Assembly: GCA_016203825.1 (NCBI GenBank)
Contig: JACQMA010000124.1
Span: 1 to 10,513 of the forward strand
From: Deltaproteobacteria bacterium
GTDB taxonomy: Bacteria; UBA10199; 2-02-FULL-44-16
Reading direction: 5' to 3'
DNA length: 10,513 bases
In this document: in pieces, positions 1 through 7,425 of the stretch
Position numbering within the stretch: the stretch's first letter is position 1
How the letters are laid out: each line of letters begins with the position of its first letter
Program-made: the position numbers and the translations under genes
The notes under the pieces: generated by a model
What the model was told of the DNA's origin: nothing
What the model saw: only the letters and a program-made list of their open reading frames with translations
Databases searched by the model: none

Positions 1-778
1 ATGTTTTTCGAAATGATTTTTGTTTTGTGACGGAAGAATAAAAGGCAAAGAGCATGATGATCACGATTGCCGAAGCGAGTGTCCATCCAAAACACACAAA
101 GGGATTCGAAAAGAGAAAGTAGGGACTCACAAGGACGGCTACCACATTGATATAAGCAACTCCGGTGTAGGCCCCGGCCTTCCAGGGGTTCCGCAGACCT
201 TCTTCTTTGGTGGACAGGTATTCGGACCCCGCCATCGCAAGCGATGCGGCAATGCCGGTGATCAGTCCCGCAATCGCCACAGTTTTTGTACTCTGGAGTG
301 CCAAGGTGAGTCCCGCCAGTGTTCCCGTGAGTTCAACGAGGGCGTCATTCATGCCCAAGACGATGGATCCCGTATAGGAAAGTTCGTGGGCATCAATGAT
401 GGAGATCAGCTCGTGTTCATGATCTTCCTCTTCTTGGGCAATCGTTTGGAGTTCGGGAAAGTGGGGGATGAGTTCGGCATACACCTTTTGCACTGAACTC
501 TCGCCGCTTTCCATGAGCTTGATGCCGAACTGACGACCGAAGAGCCGGATGATGGTAAGGTAGAAGATGAGACGACCGAAGAAGGGTTTGGCGCGGGTTC
601 GCGTGATTTCGCTCAGGACCCGATAGTGGCGGAGTTCATGTTCGGCGAGACGAAGAAAGAGTGTCTTGTTGGCCTCATCCTTTTCGGTTTTGGCGAGTTC
701 CTTATAGATGATGTGTTCGGTAAACTCGCGGCGCTGGGCGTTGAGGAGGTGCTTGAAGAGCGGCTGCGAGAGGGGCAT
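1..778 (-). CDS. Ferritin-like/VIT1 (Er-VIT1, MbfA-type) membrane iron transporter, 3' end cut by window edge
   Basis: The minus frame is open from ATG at 778 to the left edge (259 codons visible, no stop), so the C-terminus is missing. Residues about 10-125 form a ferritin/rubrerythrin-like helical domain with carboxylate and histidine motifs: E18 and E27, E48-L-R-H51, and an acidic cluster E116-E117-E118-D119-H120-E121-H122-E123. From about residue 133 the protein becomes a VIT1/CCC1 membrane domain, starting SYTGSIVLGMNDALVELTG and followed by hydrophobic segments near 164-184, 203-222 and 229-248. This order matches the Er-VIT1 family. Characterised members (MbfA of rhizobia and Agrobacterium) are inner-membrane iron exporters whose ferritin-like domain senses or oxidises iron; that role is inferred here. 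Members are usually a little over 300 residues, so perhaps 40-70 are missing. It starts 12 bp after the mutase stop, with a weak AGGGA ribosome site, and is probably co-transcribed. Mn2+ is an alternative substrate. Confidence 0.85.
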   Translation of the reverse strand, partial: MPLSQPLFKHLLNAQRREFTEHIIYKELAKTEKDEANKTLFLRLAEHELRHYRVLSEITRTRAKPFFGRLIFYLTIIRLFGRQFGIKLMESGESSVQKVYAELIPHFPELQTIAQEEEDHEHELISIIDAHELSYTGSIVLGMNDALVELTGTLAGLTLALQSTKTVAIAGLITGIAASLAMAGSEYLSTKEEGLRNPWKAGAYTGVAYINVVAVLVSPYFLFSNPFVCFGWTLASAIVIIMLFAFYSSVTKQKSFRKT

Positions 779-790
779 GAGTTTCCCTGG

Positions 791-2200
791 TCAGAGTCCG
801 AGAAGCTTCTTTCCGAATGCAAGCATCGCATCGACGTGGTCTTGAGTCCGAGCCTCGGCATAGATGCGGACGAGCGGCTCGGTCCCCGATGCACGAAAGA
901 GGAGCCATGCATCGTCATCAAAGAGAAAGTGATGACCGTCGATCGTGGTGTGCTTCACCATGCGATGGCCATCGAACGAAGGGACATCGAGGGTTTCAAA
1001 CTTTGCCCGCGCGGTCGCGATCTGATCTTGTGTGAGATGGGTGTCGATGCGTCGGTACGTCGTGGGACCGACGTCTCGTTGCAGATCGGCCACGAGTTGT
1101 CCCAAACTCTTCTTCATCGTCGCCATCAGTTCCAGCAGCAGGAGTCCCGAGAAGACACCGTCGCGTTCTGGGACATGGTACGGGAACGCGTAGCCCCCAC
1201 TCTCTTCACCACCGCACAGCACACCCGGTTCCTTCATCGCAGGTGAGATGTAACGGAATCCCACCGGTGTGGTCACCACGTTGCACCCGTACTTTTTTCC
1301 GAGACGATCGATCATTTGCGTCGTCGAGATCGACTTGATAATAGTCCCTGTGAGTTTTTTATTTTCGACGGCGTGTTTGATGAGCAGCGAATAGATTTCG
1401 TGGGTCGTGACAAAATTCCCCTTTTCGTCGATCGCGCCAGCCCGGTCGGCATCGCCATCGGTGATCAGACAGCAACTGTACGTTCCCTTTTTCATCCGCT
1501 CCATTGCTTCATTGACGTACGGTGGAATCGGTTCGGGATGGAGGCCACCAAAGTTCAGATCGTGGGCGTTGTGCATTTCTTCGACGGCCTTTCCCAAGAG
1601 TTTGGGGAAGAAGCCGACGCCCGCACCAAAGAGCGGTTCAATCAGGACGCGATAGTTTTGACGCTGGATCAGGTCGATATCGATGAGGTTGCGGATCGCG
1701 GTGAGATAATCGCCGAAACCATTGAAAGTTGTGAGAAGAGCATTTTCTTCGAACTTCGCACGCTTCGCTTTTTTCCCCATCCCATCATTCTTCCGAATCT
1801 GCTCTTCAATTGGCCGCACAAAATCGGTCGATGCAGCCCCCCCGGTTGATTCCTTGAACTTGATCCCGTTCCACTTTGGCGGATTGTGGCTCGCCGTGAT
1901 CATGACGCCCGCCGTAAGACCTCGCGTTTTCACAAGCCACGAGACACATGGAGTAGGGCAGTAGTCTTGGGAAAGAAGAACAGGGATGCCATTGCCGGTC
2001 ACGACTTCGGCGAACAGCGCTGCTGCTTCGGGTGACTGGTTTCGGCGATCGTAACCAATCGCAATTCCTTGTCCGGTCTTTTCGAGTTGGGGATACAGAT
2101 CGCAGAAGGCTTGCGCGACACGTTCGATGTTCGCGGGGACAAAATCCTCGCCCACCACCGCCCGCCACCCGTCGGTACCAAAGGCAATAGGTGTTACCAT
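791..2200 (-). CDS. Phosphoglucomutase/phosphomannomutase family enzyme (alpha-D-phosphohexomutase)
   Basis: This is a complete 469-residue member of the alpha-D-phosphohexomutase superfamily. It should interconvert hexose 1- and 6-phosphates in the cytoplasm, feeding nucleotide-sugar and envelope polysaccharide synthesis. All four signature sites are visible in order: the N-terminal FGTDGWRA near residue 7; the catalytic phosphoserine loop TASHNP (S104); the metal-binding loop DGDADR at 248-253; and the sugar-specificity loop GGEESGG at 330-336. The C-terminal phosphate-binding loop FRASGTEP follows at 435-442. The length is normal for the family. The motifs do not decide between glucose, mannose and glucosamine phosphate. 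The GEESGG loop is typical of glucose/mannose enzymes, so GlmM seems less likely, and I give no gene symbol. ATG at 2200 is chosen because FGTDGW lies close behind it and AAGAAAGG lies 5 nt upstream. The gene follows pdxA by 37 bp and precedes the iron transporter by 12 bp. Confidence 0.93.
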   Translation of the reverse strand: MVTPIAFGTDGWRAVVGEDFVPANIERVAQAFCDLYPQLEKTGQGIAIGYDRRNQSPEAAALFAEVVTGNGIPVLLSQDYCPTPCVSWLVKTRGLTAGVMITASHNPPKWNGIKFKESTGGAASTDFVRPIEEQIRKNDGMGKKAKRAKFEENALLTTFNGFGDYLTAIRNLIDIDLIQRQNYRVLIEPLFGAGVGFFPKLLGKAVEEMHNAHDLNFGGLHPEPIPPYVNEAMERMKKGTYSCCLITDGDADRAGAIDEKGNFVTTHEIYSLLIKHAVENKKLTGTIIKSISTTQMIDRLGKKYGCNVVTTPVGFRYISPAMKEPGVLCGGEESGGYAFPYHVPERDGVFSGLLLLELMATMKKSLGQLVADLQRDVGPTTYRRIDTHLTQDQIATARAKFETLDVPSFDGHRMVKHTTIDGHHFLFDDDAWLLFRASGTEPLVRIYAEARTQDHVDAMLAFGKKLLGL

Positions 2201-2205
2201 GGGGG

Positions 2206-2241
2206 CCTTTCTTAGGGACGTGAGTGAAAGAAAGCAATCAT
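2206..2241 (-). promoter_or_regulatory. Mutase ribosome site in a possible weak hairpin, preceded by a 9-codon mini-ORF
   Basis: In the 37-bp gap between pdxA and the mutase gene, the likely ribosome site AAGAAAGG (2213-2206) is partly complementary to CTTTCTT (2234-2228). This allows a 7-bp stem with a 14-nt loop. A mini-ORF reading MIAFFHSRP begins at ATG 2241, sharing ATGA with the pdxA stop, and ends with TAA at 2214-2212 inside the ribosome site. Ribosomes leaving pdxA could run through this mini-ORF, open the stem and stop at the mutase start region. The bases are directly visible. The coupling is inference, and the stem is short and A/T-rich. Confidence 0.25.
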
Positions 2242-3119
2242 TTTAACTTTGCCGCGAGTTCAATCGCCGCGATCATGCCCCTCGGATCGGCGATTCCTTT
2301 TCCAGCGATGTCTTCGGCGGTGCCGTGGGCGGGATCGGTGCGGACGAACGGGAGTCCTAACGTCATATTGACGACGTGACCGGCGCCTAAAAGTTTCGCG
2401 GGGATCAAACCTTGATCGTGGTACATGGCAATGACGGCGTCATATGAAGGAGATCTTTTAAAAAAACTATCCGCGGGAAAAGGGCCTGTGCAGTTGATTC
2501 CTTGACGACGCGCTTCTTCGATCGCGGGGATGATGGTTTCGATTTCTTCTCGACCGAGTGCTCCGTTTTCACCTGCGTGCGGATTGAGTCCCAAGACCGC
2601 GATGTGGGGTGACGCGATGCCAAAGTGTTCGCGCATGCCTTGTGCGGTGATACGAATCGTCATGAGTATTTTTTCCGATGTCAGTGAACGTGAAACTTCT
2701 GCGATCGGGATGTGAACGGTGGTGAGGACGATACATGTAGGGGCGGTTCGCGAACCGCCCCTACCTTTTTGCAACACAAACATCATCACCACATCTTTGA
2801 CACCAAACGCCTTCGCCAAATATCCCGTGTGGCCTGTGAAGTCAGGGACGAGCTGCTGCAGCCGTGCCTTATTCACCGGTGCGGTGACGAGAGAGGTGAT
2901 CTCACCCGTCTTGATGGCCGCAATGGCAGCATCGAGGGCGGTGAGTGCGATTTTCGCAGCATCGGTTTCAGATGGTGTGCGTGGATCGAGGGAGCAATCA
3001 CCGAAGATGCGACAGCGTTTTCGAATGGCGTCGGGAAGTTGCGCCAGTGCTTTCGCGACGACCTCGGGCCCAATGCCCTTCGGGTCACCCGTAGCAATGC
3101 CAATGAGATGTTCTTTCAT
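2238..3119 (-). CDS. pdxA: 4-hydroxythreonine-4-phosphate dehydrogenase PdxA, with an in-frame repeat-derived insertion
   Basis: PdxA carries out the NAD-dependent oxidation of 4-phosphohydroxy-L-threonine in the DXP-dependent route to pyridoxal 5'-phosphate. The 293-residue product shows the family motifs in order: GDPKGIGPEV (11-20), APVNKARL, GHTGYLAKAF with H97, LNPHAGENG with H181, GPFPADSFF, YDAVIAMYHDQG with H234, and NMTLGLPFVRTDPAHGTAEDIAGKG. The three histidines match the divalent-metal ligands known for the E. coli enzyme, so activity is likely. It is shorter than E. coli PdxA (about 329), mainly in the N-terminal third. Residues about 119-128 (GRGGSRTAPT) are encoded by a 28-bp palindrome and lie between two core strands, VVMMFV and CIVLTTVHIPI. 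From memory of the E. coli protein, this loop is about eight residues longer here. ATG at 3119 overlaps the surA stop as ATGA and has no clear ribosome site, which suggests translational coupling. Confidence 0.95.
   Translation of the reverse strand: MKEHLIGIATGDPKGIGPEVVAKALAQLPDAIRKRCRIFGDCSLDPRTPSETDAAKIALTALDAAIAAIKTGEITSLVTAPVNKARLQQLVPDFTGHTGYLAKAFGVKDVVMMFVLQKGRGGSRTAPTCIVLTTVHIPIAEVSRSLTSEKILMTIRITAQGMREHFGIASPHIAVLGLNPHAGENGALGREEIETIIPAIEEARRQGINCTGPFPADSFFKRSPSYDAVIAMYHDQGLIPAKLLGAGHVVNMTLGLPFVRTDPAHGTAEDIAGKGIADPRGMIAAIELAAKLK
2737..2764. repeat. Perfect 28-bp palindrome inserted in frame in pdxA
   Basis: The left arm is GTAGGGGCGGTTCG and the right arm is its exact reverse complement, with the dyad centre between 2750 and 2751 (TCG|CGA). 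Symmetry breaks at 2736/2765. In the pdxA frame it encodes the core of GRGGSRTAPT. G+C-rich palindromes of this GTAGGGGCG...CGCCCCTAC form occur, to my knowledge, as dispersed repeats in many environmental bacterial genomes, and RGGSRTAP-like peptides turn up where they lie in genes. I found no second copy in this window, so the mobile-repeat assignment rests on the perfect dyad, the extra loop in PdxA and prior knowledge. I see no clear target-site duplication. The palindrome is 28 bp, not a multiple of three, so the inserted unit probably included flanking bases. Confidence 0.85.
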
Positions 3120-3982
3120 CGAATATCGATAAAGGCTTTTTCGCGTTGCTGTTGGAGGTAATTCTTCAGGGCTTCTTCAACGCGTTGGTCGTACAGGGTA
3201 TTGTAGATGTGGTCGCGGAGTTTTTCGAAATCGTCGGCCGTAAGCACAGGGAGTGCAATCAGCTTGATGATCACCACCGCCTTCTCGGTGAGAATGGGCG
3301 ACGAGACTTCCCCGATCGTGAGACGGGGAATCGCCATCGCGACGTCGGGTGAAAGTTCTTTCAAGTTCACCATGCCGCGATCAACACCGTGAAAGGCTTG
3401 GGTATTCGACTGCGCCTCACGGGCGATCTTGTGCGCCTTTTCAAAAAAAGCCTCGAATTGGGCTTGATCCGCTTGCTCTGGAAAGGGGAGGACCATTTCG
3501 GCAATGTGGGCCTCGCGCGCGGCGCGAAATTGTTCGGGATGACGTTGATAATAATCCCGCATGTCCTGTTCGTTGATTTTGACCTGGGGCCCAATCACCT
3601 GATTGATAAATTTGACGCGTCGGATCTCGCGCTCGATTTGTTTTTTGTACTGTTCGTAGGTGATTCCCTTTCCCATAAGTTCGCTCTTCAGGGCTTCAAG
3701 CGAGATGCGGTTTTGAGCGAGGACATTTTGAATCGCACGCGCGAGGTCATCGTCGGTGACGTCGATCTTGGCTTCGGTGAGGGCATGGTCAAAGAGAAGG
3801 TCATCCACGAGTCCATCAAGGGCTTCGCCGCGGGATGTTTTGGGCTTCGCCGCGACGGTATCGTTGACATCTGAACGCGTAATCACTTCACCGTTCACGA
3901 CGGCGGCAATACCGTCGATGACTTCGGCATGAGCCGCAAGCGAGATGATGGTGATGAGCGCAAAAACAATGATAGTCTTCAT
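3116..3982 (-). CDS. SurA-like periplasmic chaperone with a degenerate parvulin domain
   Basis: The 288-residue product starts with a Sec signal peptide (about 1-19, MKTIIVFALITIISLAAHA, cleavage likely before E20). A SurA N-terminal domain follows, recognisable by IAAVVNGEVITRSDV (25-39) and a long helical region to about 130. Residues about 155-243 resemble one parvulin (PpiC-type) domain: AHIAEMVLPFP, a G-x-x-x-G segment near 199-203, then LTIGEVSSPILTEKAVVIIKL. The usual C-terminal HIIK motif has VIIK instead, and the central glycine-rich part is poorly kept, so prolyl isomerase activity is doubtful. A holdase role in outer-membrane protein assembly is more likely. E. coli SurA has two parvulin domains and about 428 residues, so this is a short form. 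ATG at 3982 shares ATGA with the mfd stop, and the gene's own stop shares ATGA with pdxA. Neither junction has a strong ribosome site. PpiD or PrsA-like proteins are alternatives, but the N-terminal motif favours SurA. Confidence 0.85.
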   Translation of the reverse strand: MKTIIVFALITIISLAAHAEVIDGIAAVVNGEVITRSDVNDTVAAKPKTSRGEALDGLVDDLLFDHALTEAKIDVTDDDLARAIQNVLAQNRISLEALKSELMGKGITYEQYKKQIEREIRRVKFINQVIGPQVKINEQDMRDYYQRHPEQFRAAREAHIAEMVLPFPEQADQAQFEAFFEKAHKIAREAQSNTQAFHGVDRGMVNLKELSPDVAMAIPRLTIGEVSSPILTEKAVVIIKLIALPVLTADDFEKLRDHIYNTLYDQRVEEALKNYLQQQREKAFIDIR

Positions 3983-6900
3983 GATCGTTGCGGCTCGCTA
4001 ACACAGGCAAGGAGTGCACTCAAGGCCTTTTTGGCCTCCTCGAGGATCGTGGTTTCGTCGCCGGCGAGGCTCGCTGCGTGTACGAGGCGGTTGGGGGGCA
4101 CAAGTCGCCACTGGTGTGGTTCACGCGCAATCAGGGCCGAAAGTTTTTGGGGATGGAGCGGGGTTTCGCGATCGACTTGAAAGATGAATTGTTGCTTCGC
4201 GAACGAAATGTTGGTGAGTCGCAAGTGTTTCGCGAGGAATTTGATCGACATGACCTTCAAGAGATTTTCTGCCTCACGAGGGAGCGGCCCAAAACGGTCC
4301 TGCCACTCCGTGCGGGTGGCAGTGATGTCAGATTCCTTTTCTCCATTCGTGAGTCTTCGGTACAGGTCGATGCGGGTGACTTCGTCGGCGACATACGTTG
4401 AAGGGAGAAACGCATCGACGCCGAGGTTCAGCTCGGGATCAATCGCTTCCGCTTCGAGTTCACCCTTCATGCCGCGGATCGTGCGGGCGAGCAATTTGTT
4501 GAAGAGATCGAGACCGACCGCGGCAATGTGCCCCGATTGCGCCGACCCCAAAATATTGCCGCCGCCGCGGAGTTCCAGATCGTGCATCGCGATCCGAAAG
4601 CCGCTCCCGAGTTCGGTGTACCGCGTGAGGGCGGCAAGCCTGCGTTTTGCGATGAGCGTGATTTCTCCTTCGGCGGGAGTTAAGAGATAGGCGAAAGCCT
4701 TCGCACTCGAGCGTCCCACGCGCCCGCGCAGTTGGTAGAGTTGCGCTAGTCCAAACGTGTCGGCGCGATGAATGATGATCGTATTCGCATTCGGAATGTC
4801 GAGCCCTGACTCAATAATCGCGGTGCACAACAAGACATCGAACTCGCGGTGAAAAAAACCGATCATCACCTTTTCCAGATCCCGCTCCTTCATTTGGCCG
4901 TGGGCGACGGCCATGCGGGCTTCGGGAACAATCGTAGCGAGTCTCTGTCGCATCGCCTCGATCGTTTGGACGCGATTGTGGACGAAGAAGACCTGTCCGC
5001 CGCGTTCCAGTTCGTGTCGAATCGCGTGACGAACGATCCCTTCATCGAAGGGCGCAACATGGGTCGCAATCGACTGGCGGTTGGCTGGTGGAGTATTAAT
5101 GATGCTGATGTCACGCAGACCCGAAAGCGCAACGTTGAGTGTGCGCGGGATCGGTGTTGCTGTCAGCGTGATGATGTCCACGGTTGCTTTGAGTTTTTTG
5201 AGGCGCTCCTTGTGCTCGACGCCGAAGCGGTGTTCTTCGTCGACGACGATAAGACCCAAGTCCCGGAATTCGACATCGGGTTGAAGCAATCGGTGCGTGC
5301 CGATCACGATATCGCGTTTGCCGTGTTTCAGTTCAGCGAGAATCTCCCGCTGTTCTGTGGTACTTCGAAAACGAGAGAGCATCTCGATGCGTAACGGCGT
5401 GCTCGCAAAGCGTGCGGTGAAGGTTTCAAAATGCTGAAAGGCAAGCACCGTTGTGGGGACCAGCACCGCGACTTGTTTTCCCGACATCGCCACGCGAAAG
5501 GTCGCGCGCATCGCGACTTCGGTTTTGCCGTAGCCAACATCGCCGCAGATGAGCCGATCCATCGGTTTGGCGTCGTCCATATCGCGCATGGTGTCGCCGA
5601 TGGCCGTGAGCTGGTCGGGTGTTTCGTCATACGGAAACAGCGCACAAAATTCTTCGTAGACGTGATCCGTCGGCGGAAAGGCGATGCCAGAACGCAGTGT
5701 CCGCAGCGCGTGGATTTTCAAAAGGTCCCGCGCGATCGTCATGATCTCGTGCCGGACTTTTTTCTGCGCCGTTGCCCACCGCGTTCCGCCGAGACGATCG
5801 ACGAGCGGAATCGCGTCACCCGAACCGATGTAGCGCTCGACGAGATTCAAGCGGTAGACGGGAAGGTAGAGTTTGTCGCCGCCCAGGTATTCGAGGATCA
5901 AAAAGTCGCCCCGTTGTCCCGCAACCTCGAGGTGTTGGAGGCCCAGATATTTTCCAATGCCGTGTTGTTCGTGGACGAGGAGATCGCCCGGACCGATTTC
6001 GGAAAAAGAGGAAAAGGCTTCCGTCGGTGGACGACTGGTGCGCCGCGCGATGTGTTTTTGGCCAAAGAGTTCATCCTCGGCAATGATCACCAGTTGCTCA
6101 GCATCCCAACGGAAGCCCTGGGAGAGGCGACCGATCTGGAACGTCAGGGGAATCTCGTACGGCGCAAAGAGGTGGCGAAGTCGCTCGATCATGGGCTCGG
6201 TGTGACTGACCACCGTGATGCGTGTGCCGCTCTCGTGCCACCCGCGAAAACGCTCCATGAGCGGTTCGAGCGCTGCTGCTATTTTGAGATCGGTGTTGGC
6301 GACGGTGTCGACGGTGATCGTGGGTGCATGACCTCCATTCAGTTCCAGTTTTTGAAATGCGGCGAGCGACGCTGTCCATTCGTCGGCGTCTTGGGTGATG
6401 AGATGCGGCGAGATGATCCGCTCGGGACTCGTGCTGGATTGGTGGAGGTCGGCTATCGCCGTATGAAATTTTTTGATGTTCGTTTCGATGAGGAGGGGAT
6501 CGTCGAGGATGACGAGCGTGGTTTCGGGGAGATATTCGGCCAATGTCGTCGTCCGCTCGTGAAAGAGGGGAAAGAAGGTGTCGATGCCGGCAAACGCGAT
6601 GCCTTCTTTGAGTTGATCGAGGAGCGCGCGGCGTTCGGCGGCGGGGAGATCCGCCTCGTCGGCGAGATCGCGCATGCGTTTTCCGGCGAGCCCTCGGGAC
6701 TCCGTTGAAAAAGGAAACTCGCGGACGGGGAGGAGTTCGATGTCCTTCCGATCACCATGCGAGCGCTGGGTCGCCGGGTTGAAAAGCCGCATCGAGACGA
6801 TGCGGTCGCCATCATACTCAAGGCGTATCGGTTGGGGCGAGGCCGGTGGCCAGAGGTCCACGATGCCGCCGCGCTTTGAAAACGAACCTTCGTCTTCGAC

Positions 6901-7377
6901 GAGCGGGACGTCTTCGTAACCGATCGCCACAAGTTCCTGCAGAAAATCATCGCGGGCGACCTCGTGACCCAAGCGAAGGATTCGGGTCGATGTCGAGAGA
7001 AAGCGGGGCGGCGGAAGGCGGCGAAGGACCGCCGCGACAGACGTGACGAGGATAAGGGGTTCATGGGCGAGCAGCCGGTGGAGGATATTCAGCCGATGGG
7101 CCAGATCGAGGGCATCGGGGGTGAGTCGCGTGTAGGGCATGACATCGAGCGTGGGAAAAAGGGCGAGGCGGCGGGAAGAGGTTTCATCCAGAAAAAGGTG
7201 CAGGTCGTCGACGAAGCTGTCGGCTTCTTCGGGGGATGGCGTCACGACGACGATGGTTCGGTCCGGGGCGGCCGCTTTCACGCGGGCCGTAAGATAGGCC
7301 CGGGAGGCCCCGGTCAGCCCCTGGACAGAGACATGCCCTTGGTGAAGCTGTTTGAGGATGGTGGCGATATCAGACAA
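3979..7377 (-). CDS. mfd: Transcription-repair coupling factor Mfd
   Basis: Mfd is the cytoplasmic ATP-dependent DNA translocase that displaces RNA polymerase stalled at lesions and recruits UvrA. The product has 1132 residues from the TTG at 7377, a normal length. Numbering from that start, the order is: a UvrB-like N-terminal module (about 1-210, including KRGGIVDLWPP near 168-178); a middle region; the CarD-like RNA-polymerase-interacting domain (about 460-525, GDLLVHEQHGIGKYLGL); and the RecG-like motor. The motor has Walker A GDVGYGKT (612-619), Walker B DEEH (713-716), motif III TATPIPRT (739-746) and motif VI QLRGRVGR. The TRG translocation motif (near 923-950) and the C-terminal TRCF domain (about 985-1080) follow. 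The TTG start has GGGAG six bases upstream. An upstream in-frame TTG at 7443 has no ribosome site and would overlap the divergent gene at 7426. mfd heads the minus-strand gene run and overlaps surA by four bases. Confidence 0.96.
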   Translation of the reverse strand: MSDIATILKQLHQGHVSVQGLTGASRAYLTARVKAAAPDRTIVVVTPSPEEADSFVDDLHLFLDETSSRRLALFPTLDVMPYTRLTPDALDLAHRLNILHRLLAHEPLILVTSVAAVLRRLPPPRFLSTSTRILRLGHEVARDDFLQELVAIGYEDVPLVEDEGSFSKRGGIVDLWPPASPQPIRLEYDGDRIVSMRLFNPATQRSHGDRKDIELLPVREFPFSTESRGLAGKRMRDLADEADLPAAERRALLDQLKEGIAFAGIDTFFPLFHERTTTLAEYLPETTLVILDDPLLIETNIKKFHTAIADLHQSSTSPERIISPHLITQDADEWTASLAAFQKLELNGGHAPTITVDTVANTDLKIAAALEPLMERFRGWHESGTRITVVSHTEPMIERLRHLFAPYEIPLTFQIGRLSQGFRWDAEQLVIIAEDELFGQKHIARRTSRPPTEAFSSFSEIGPGDLLVHEQHGIGKYLGLQHLEVAGQRGDFLILEYLGGDKLYLPVYRLNLVERYIGSGDAIPLVDRLGGTRWATAQKKVRHEIMTIARDLLKIHALRTLRSGIAFPPTDHVYEEFCALFPYDETPDQLTAIGDTMRDMDDAKPMDRLICGDVGYGKTEVAMRATFRVAMSGKQVAVLVPTTVLAFQHFETFTARFASTPLRIEMLSRFRSTTEQREILAELKHGKRDIVIGTHRLLQPDVEFRDLGLIVVDEEHRFGVEHKERLKKLKATVDIITLTATPIPRTLNVALSGLRDISIINTPPANRQSIATHVAPFDEGIVRHAIRHELERGGQVFFVHNRVQTIEAMRQRLATIVPEARMAVAHGQMKERDLEKVMIGFFHREFDVLLCTAIIESGLDIPNANTIIIHRADTFGLAQLYQLRGRVGRSSAKAFAYLLTPAEGEITLIAKRRLAALTRYTELGSGFRIAMHDLELRGGGNILGSAQSGHIAAVGLDLFNKLLARTIRGMKGELEAEAIDPELNLGVDAFLPSTYVADEVTRIDLYRRLTNGEKESDITATRTEWQDRFGPLPREAENLLKVMSIKFLAKHLRLTNISFAKQQFIFQVDRETPLHPQKLSALIAREPHQWRLVPPNRLVHAASLAGDETTILEEAKKALSALLACVSEPQRS

Positions 7378-7425
7378 CTTTGACTCCCGTGTGTGCCGAT
7401 AATAATGATATAGTGAGATCTGTCT
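7378..7425. promoter_or_regulatory. 48-bp divergent intergenic region, probable shared promoter zone
   Basis: This is the only place in the window where two genes point away from each other, so it must hold control signals for both mfd and the plus-strand gene. An A+T-rich core (7398-7414) stands out from G+C-rich surroundings. For the plus gene, TTGACT (7380-7385) and AATAAT (7401-7406) have a 15-bp spacer. TATAGT (7409-7414) is another possible -10, but too far from that -35. On the minus strand, TATTAT (7404-7399) could be a -10 for mfd, without a good -35. The region is certain from gene layout; the individual boxes are weak. Confidence 0.4.
7384..7388 (-). promoter_or_regulatory. mfd: Ribosome binding site deciding the mfd TTG start
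   Basis: GGGAG on the minus strand lies six bases (TCAAAG) before TTG at 7377. Between the in-frame TTG at 7443 and this codon there is no ATG or GTG, and the 7443 start has no purine-rich site upstream. The site overlaps the plus-strand TTGACT candidate box by two bases, so expression of the two divergent genes may be physically intertwined. Confidence 0.6.

Noticed and set aside
626..1246. 206-codon plus-strand open frame across the transporter and mutase genes
   Set aside because: It spans the junction of two real minus-strand genes with intact family motifs, so it is a shadow frame.
2712..3161. Plus-strand frame containing RGGSRTAPT opposite pdxA
   Set aside because: The peptide appears on this strand only because the palindrome reads identically both ways; the rest of the frame is antisense to conserved PdxA motifs.
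5431..6708. 425-codon open frame on the plus strand opposite mfd
   Set aside because: It lies entirely antisense to a well-conserved Mfd coding region whose motifs are unambiguous. The predicted protein has no recognisable motif or compositional logic, and long antisense frames are common opposite G+C-rich genes.
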